From contig PGXW01000020.1 in NCBI GenBank assembly GCA_002839355.1, positions 1 to 51,394 on the forward strand: a DNA stretch of 51,394 nt. Direction: 5' to 3'. The notes under the pieces were generated by a model. That model made no database searches and was not told the DNA's origin. It saw only the letters and a list, made by a program, of their open reading frames with translations. Both the position numbers and the translations under genes were made by a program. Shown here piece after piece: positions 50,140 through 51,394 of this stretch (its first letter is position 1; every line of letters starts with the position of its first letter). Origin of the DNA: Spirochaetae bacterium HGW-Spirochaetae-2 (lineage in GTDB: Bacteria; Spirochaetota; Spirochaetia; Sphaerochaetales; Sphaerochaetaceae).

Positions 50140-51394
50140 TTAAATGATAGGTACAAATATCGGATCAACGACTGTATTTGCGATAAGGGTGACGTTGGTT
50201 TGACCCAACAATTTACCCGTGATCGAAGCACTATCTGTAAGAGCTATCACACCCTCACCCAAGACAATTCCTTGCATCTTGGAATTGGCCAACAGACTGA
50301 CAGCTCCCGTAACCTGCCAGAATATATTTTCAGCCTTTGCTCCATTGAGCAATACGATCTCTACCTCTGCAGCCACATTCAAGGCACCAGTTATCTGGAA
50401 AACCCAAATAGCGTCTTCATTGCCCTCTCCATCAAGTGTCAGATTCAGAGCGAGGTCTACTGCAGGAATCGACTTGTAAAGTCCGGGGGTAAGAGTCGTA
50501 CCACCGGCAATAGGTTCAGATCTTGGGTCCGCCATCGCGATTATGTTGTTATACGCGGTTTCCATATCAGCAATTGCTGTGATCAGCATATCTGGAGTGG
50601 GGATGGCAAAGTCTGAAGCATAGATTTTCCCTCCATCCAATACAAGAGCTGATGTAGCAAACGTTCCATCCACAGAGAGAGTCTCTCCGAAACCGGTAAC
50701 TGTGGCACGCGCAGCAGGACTTATTCCCAGGTCTCCGGTGATTGCTGTTACTCCGGTGGTAGTAATCCCAGTTTTGGCCAGTATTACAAAATTATCCGCT
50801 GTTCCCATATCCACCCTAGTCAGGGGTACTATTGGAGCTGCTACTGTTGCGGGGAATACCGCAGTCACCACTCCGAGGTCGCTGTCGTTGGTCGCTGTAG
50901 CTCCATCAACAGTGAAGAAATTCTCTGCAACACCGGTCAGCGTATATCCAGTTGCAGGTGTCAAAGTGATCGTTGCTATATACACTGTATCCACTTCGTA
51001 TGTGCCTTCAGGTGCCAATACTGTGAGATCAGCCTTGGTCCATGTCACACTACTGCTGGTATACTCTTCGGTATTCGTTATTGCAATAACTGGGCTCTCA
51101 CCAGTTGCAGGTGCAGTTACACCAGTGATTGCATTGGCGCTGATAACCATCTCAGTTACTGTGATCCCCAATGTACCCACAATACCCGAACCATCATTAG
51201 CCGTCGCATTGACGGTGACCGTGCCCATGCCTGTTCCTGTGAGCAGACCTGTCGCACTGATAGTGGCTGTTCCTGTTCCGGCTACGACTGACCAGGTCAC
51301 ACTCATGTCGGTTGCATCGACGGGTAGCACAGTTGCTCCCATCTGTAATGTTGCACCATTGGCTACCGTGATTGCATCACCAGCTCCAGCGACA
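50140..51394 (-). CDS. Exported protein with Ig-like repeats and a DUF3494 ice-binding-type domain (5' end outside window)
   Basis: The frame stays open to the window edge, so the N-terminus is missing. Visible are a Big_2-type Ig-like domain (MGATVLPVDATDMSVTWSV, AND SGIVGTLGITV), an approximately 95-residue repeat with TLTPATGYTL and FFTVDGA, and a complete C-terminal DUF3494 domain (DNFVILAKTGITTTGVTAI, GDLGISPAA, TPDMLITAIADMETAYNNI, TLTPGLYKS, AIWVFQITGALN, NIFWQVTGAVSL, ITGKLLGQTNVTL). DUF3494 is the ice-binding fold, but many members are adhesins or surface proteins. It is probably secreted. Codon use looks more AT-rich than in the neighbouring operons. Confidence 0.85.
   Translation of the reverse strand, partial: VAGAGDAITVANGATLQMGATVLPVDATDMSVTWSVVAGTGTATISATGLLTGTGMGTVTVNATANDGSGIVGTLGITVTEMVISANAITGVTAPATGESPVIAITNTEEYTSSSVTWTKADLTVLAPEGTYEVDTVYIATITLTPATGYTLTGVAENFFTVDGATATNDSDLGVVTAVFPATVAAPIVPLTRVDMGTADNFVILAKTGITTTGVTAITGDLGISPAARATVTGFGETLSVDGTFATSALVLDGGKIYASDFAIPTPDMLITAIADMETAYNNIIAMADPRSEPIAGGTTLTPGLYKSIPAVDLALNLTLDGEGNEDAIWVFQITGALNVAAEVEIVLLNGAKAENIFWQVTGAVSLLANSKMQGIVLGEGVIALTDSASITGKLLGQTNVTLIANTVVDPIFVPII

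Overview
This 51.4-kb window is a dense stretch of solute uptake and sugar/organic-acid catabolism genes. It holds three intact TRAP transporters plus a broken fourth, one tripartite tricarboxylate (Tct) transporter, one sugar ABC transporter, six DNA-binding regulators and one two-component system. The gene content (several DctPQM sets, LarA-type racemases, an Etf-linked lactate dehydrogenase, short signal peptides ending in VFA or LFA) suits an anaerobic fermentative heterotroph. A Sphaerochaeta-like spirochaete is my best guess, but the window contains no marker that proves it. I saw no tRNA, rRNA, CRISPR array or phage gene.

Layout. 1-440: two degenerate IS3-family transposase fragments that cut off a TRAP small permease. 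440-3232: rest of that TRAP operon plus a LarA-type racemase. 3425-6730 (minus): 2-hydroxyacid dehydrogenase, GntR/LacI hybrid regulator and iron alcohol dehydrogenase, divergent from 7169-13368 (plus): TRAP P-Q-M, FucU mutarotase, IlvD/Edd dehydratase and zinc alcohol dehydrogenase, probably an oxidative route for a (deoxy)sugar or sugar acid. 13664-20174 (plus): NagA-like deacetylase, FadR-type regulator, TRAP P-M-Q, SIS protein and NagB-like protein, which looks like an amino-sugar derivative pathway. 20324-25770 (minus): TctCBA with a divergent LarA relative and an M24-fold protein, facing a ROK regulator at 25962-27152. 27251-31602 (minus): Gfo/Idh oxidoreductase, SDR, HIT protein and a 622-residue regulator with two DeoR helix-turn-helices, a DeoR sensor domain and a periplasmic-binding-protein domain. 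This regulator is divergent from 31980-36347 (plus): AraA-like isomerase and TRAP Q-M-P. 36767-37558: inositol-monophosphatase-like protein. 37679-41140 (minus): EtfB-EtfA-GlcD, the electron-confurcating lactate dehydrogenase type, divergent from its FadR/LctA-like regulator. 42339-49902 (plus): ABC sugar transporter, sensor kinase and sigma-54 response regulator, preceded by a good -24/-12 promoter. 50140-51394 (minus): incomplete exported protein with Ig-like repeats and a DUF3494 ice-binding-type domain.

The most unusual signal is a family of palindromic intergenic repeats, eleven copies in this window. Each has outer arms of the type GTACCTGGCACC and one or two TTTTGTATACAAAA cores. They fall into a short class (close to 57 bp) and a long class (about 130 bp). 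They sit at gene ends, often fused to the stop codon, and in three or four genes they supply the final codons or the start codon. Other notable points are the DeoR/periplasmic-binding-protein fusion regulator, the sigma-54 sugar-transport module, a matched pair of likely ROK operators, and a perfect 14-bp hairpin whose loop is the stop codon of the NagB-like gene.
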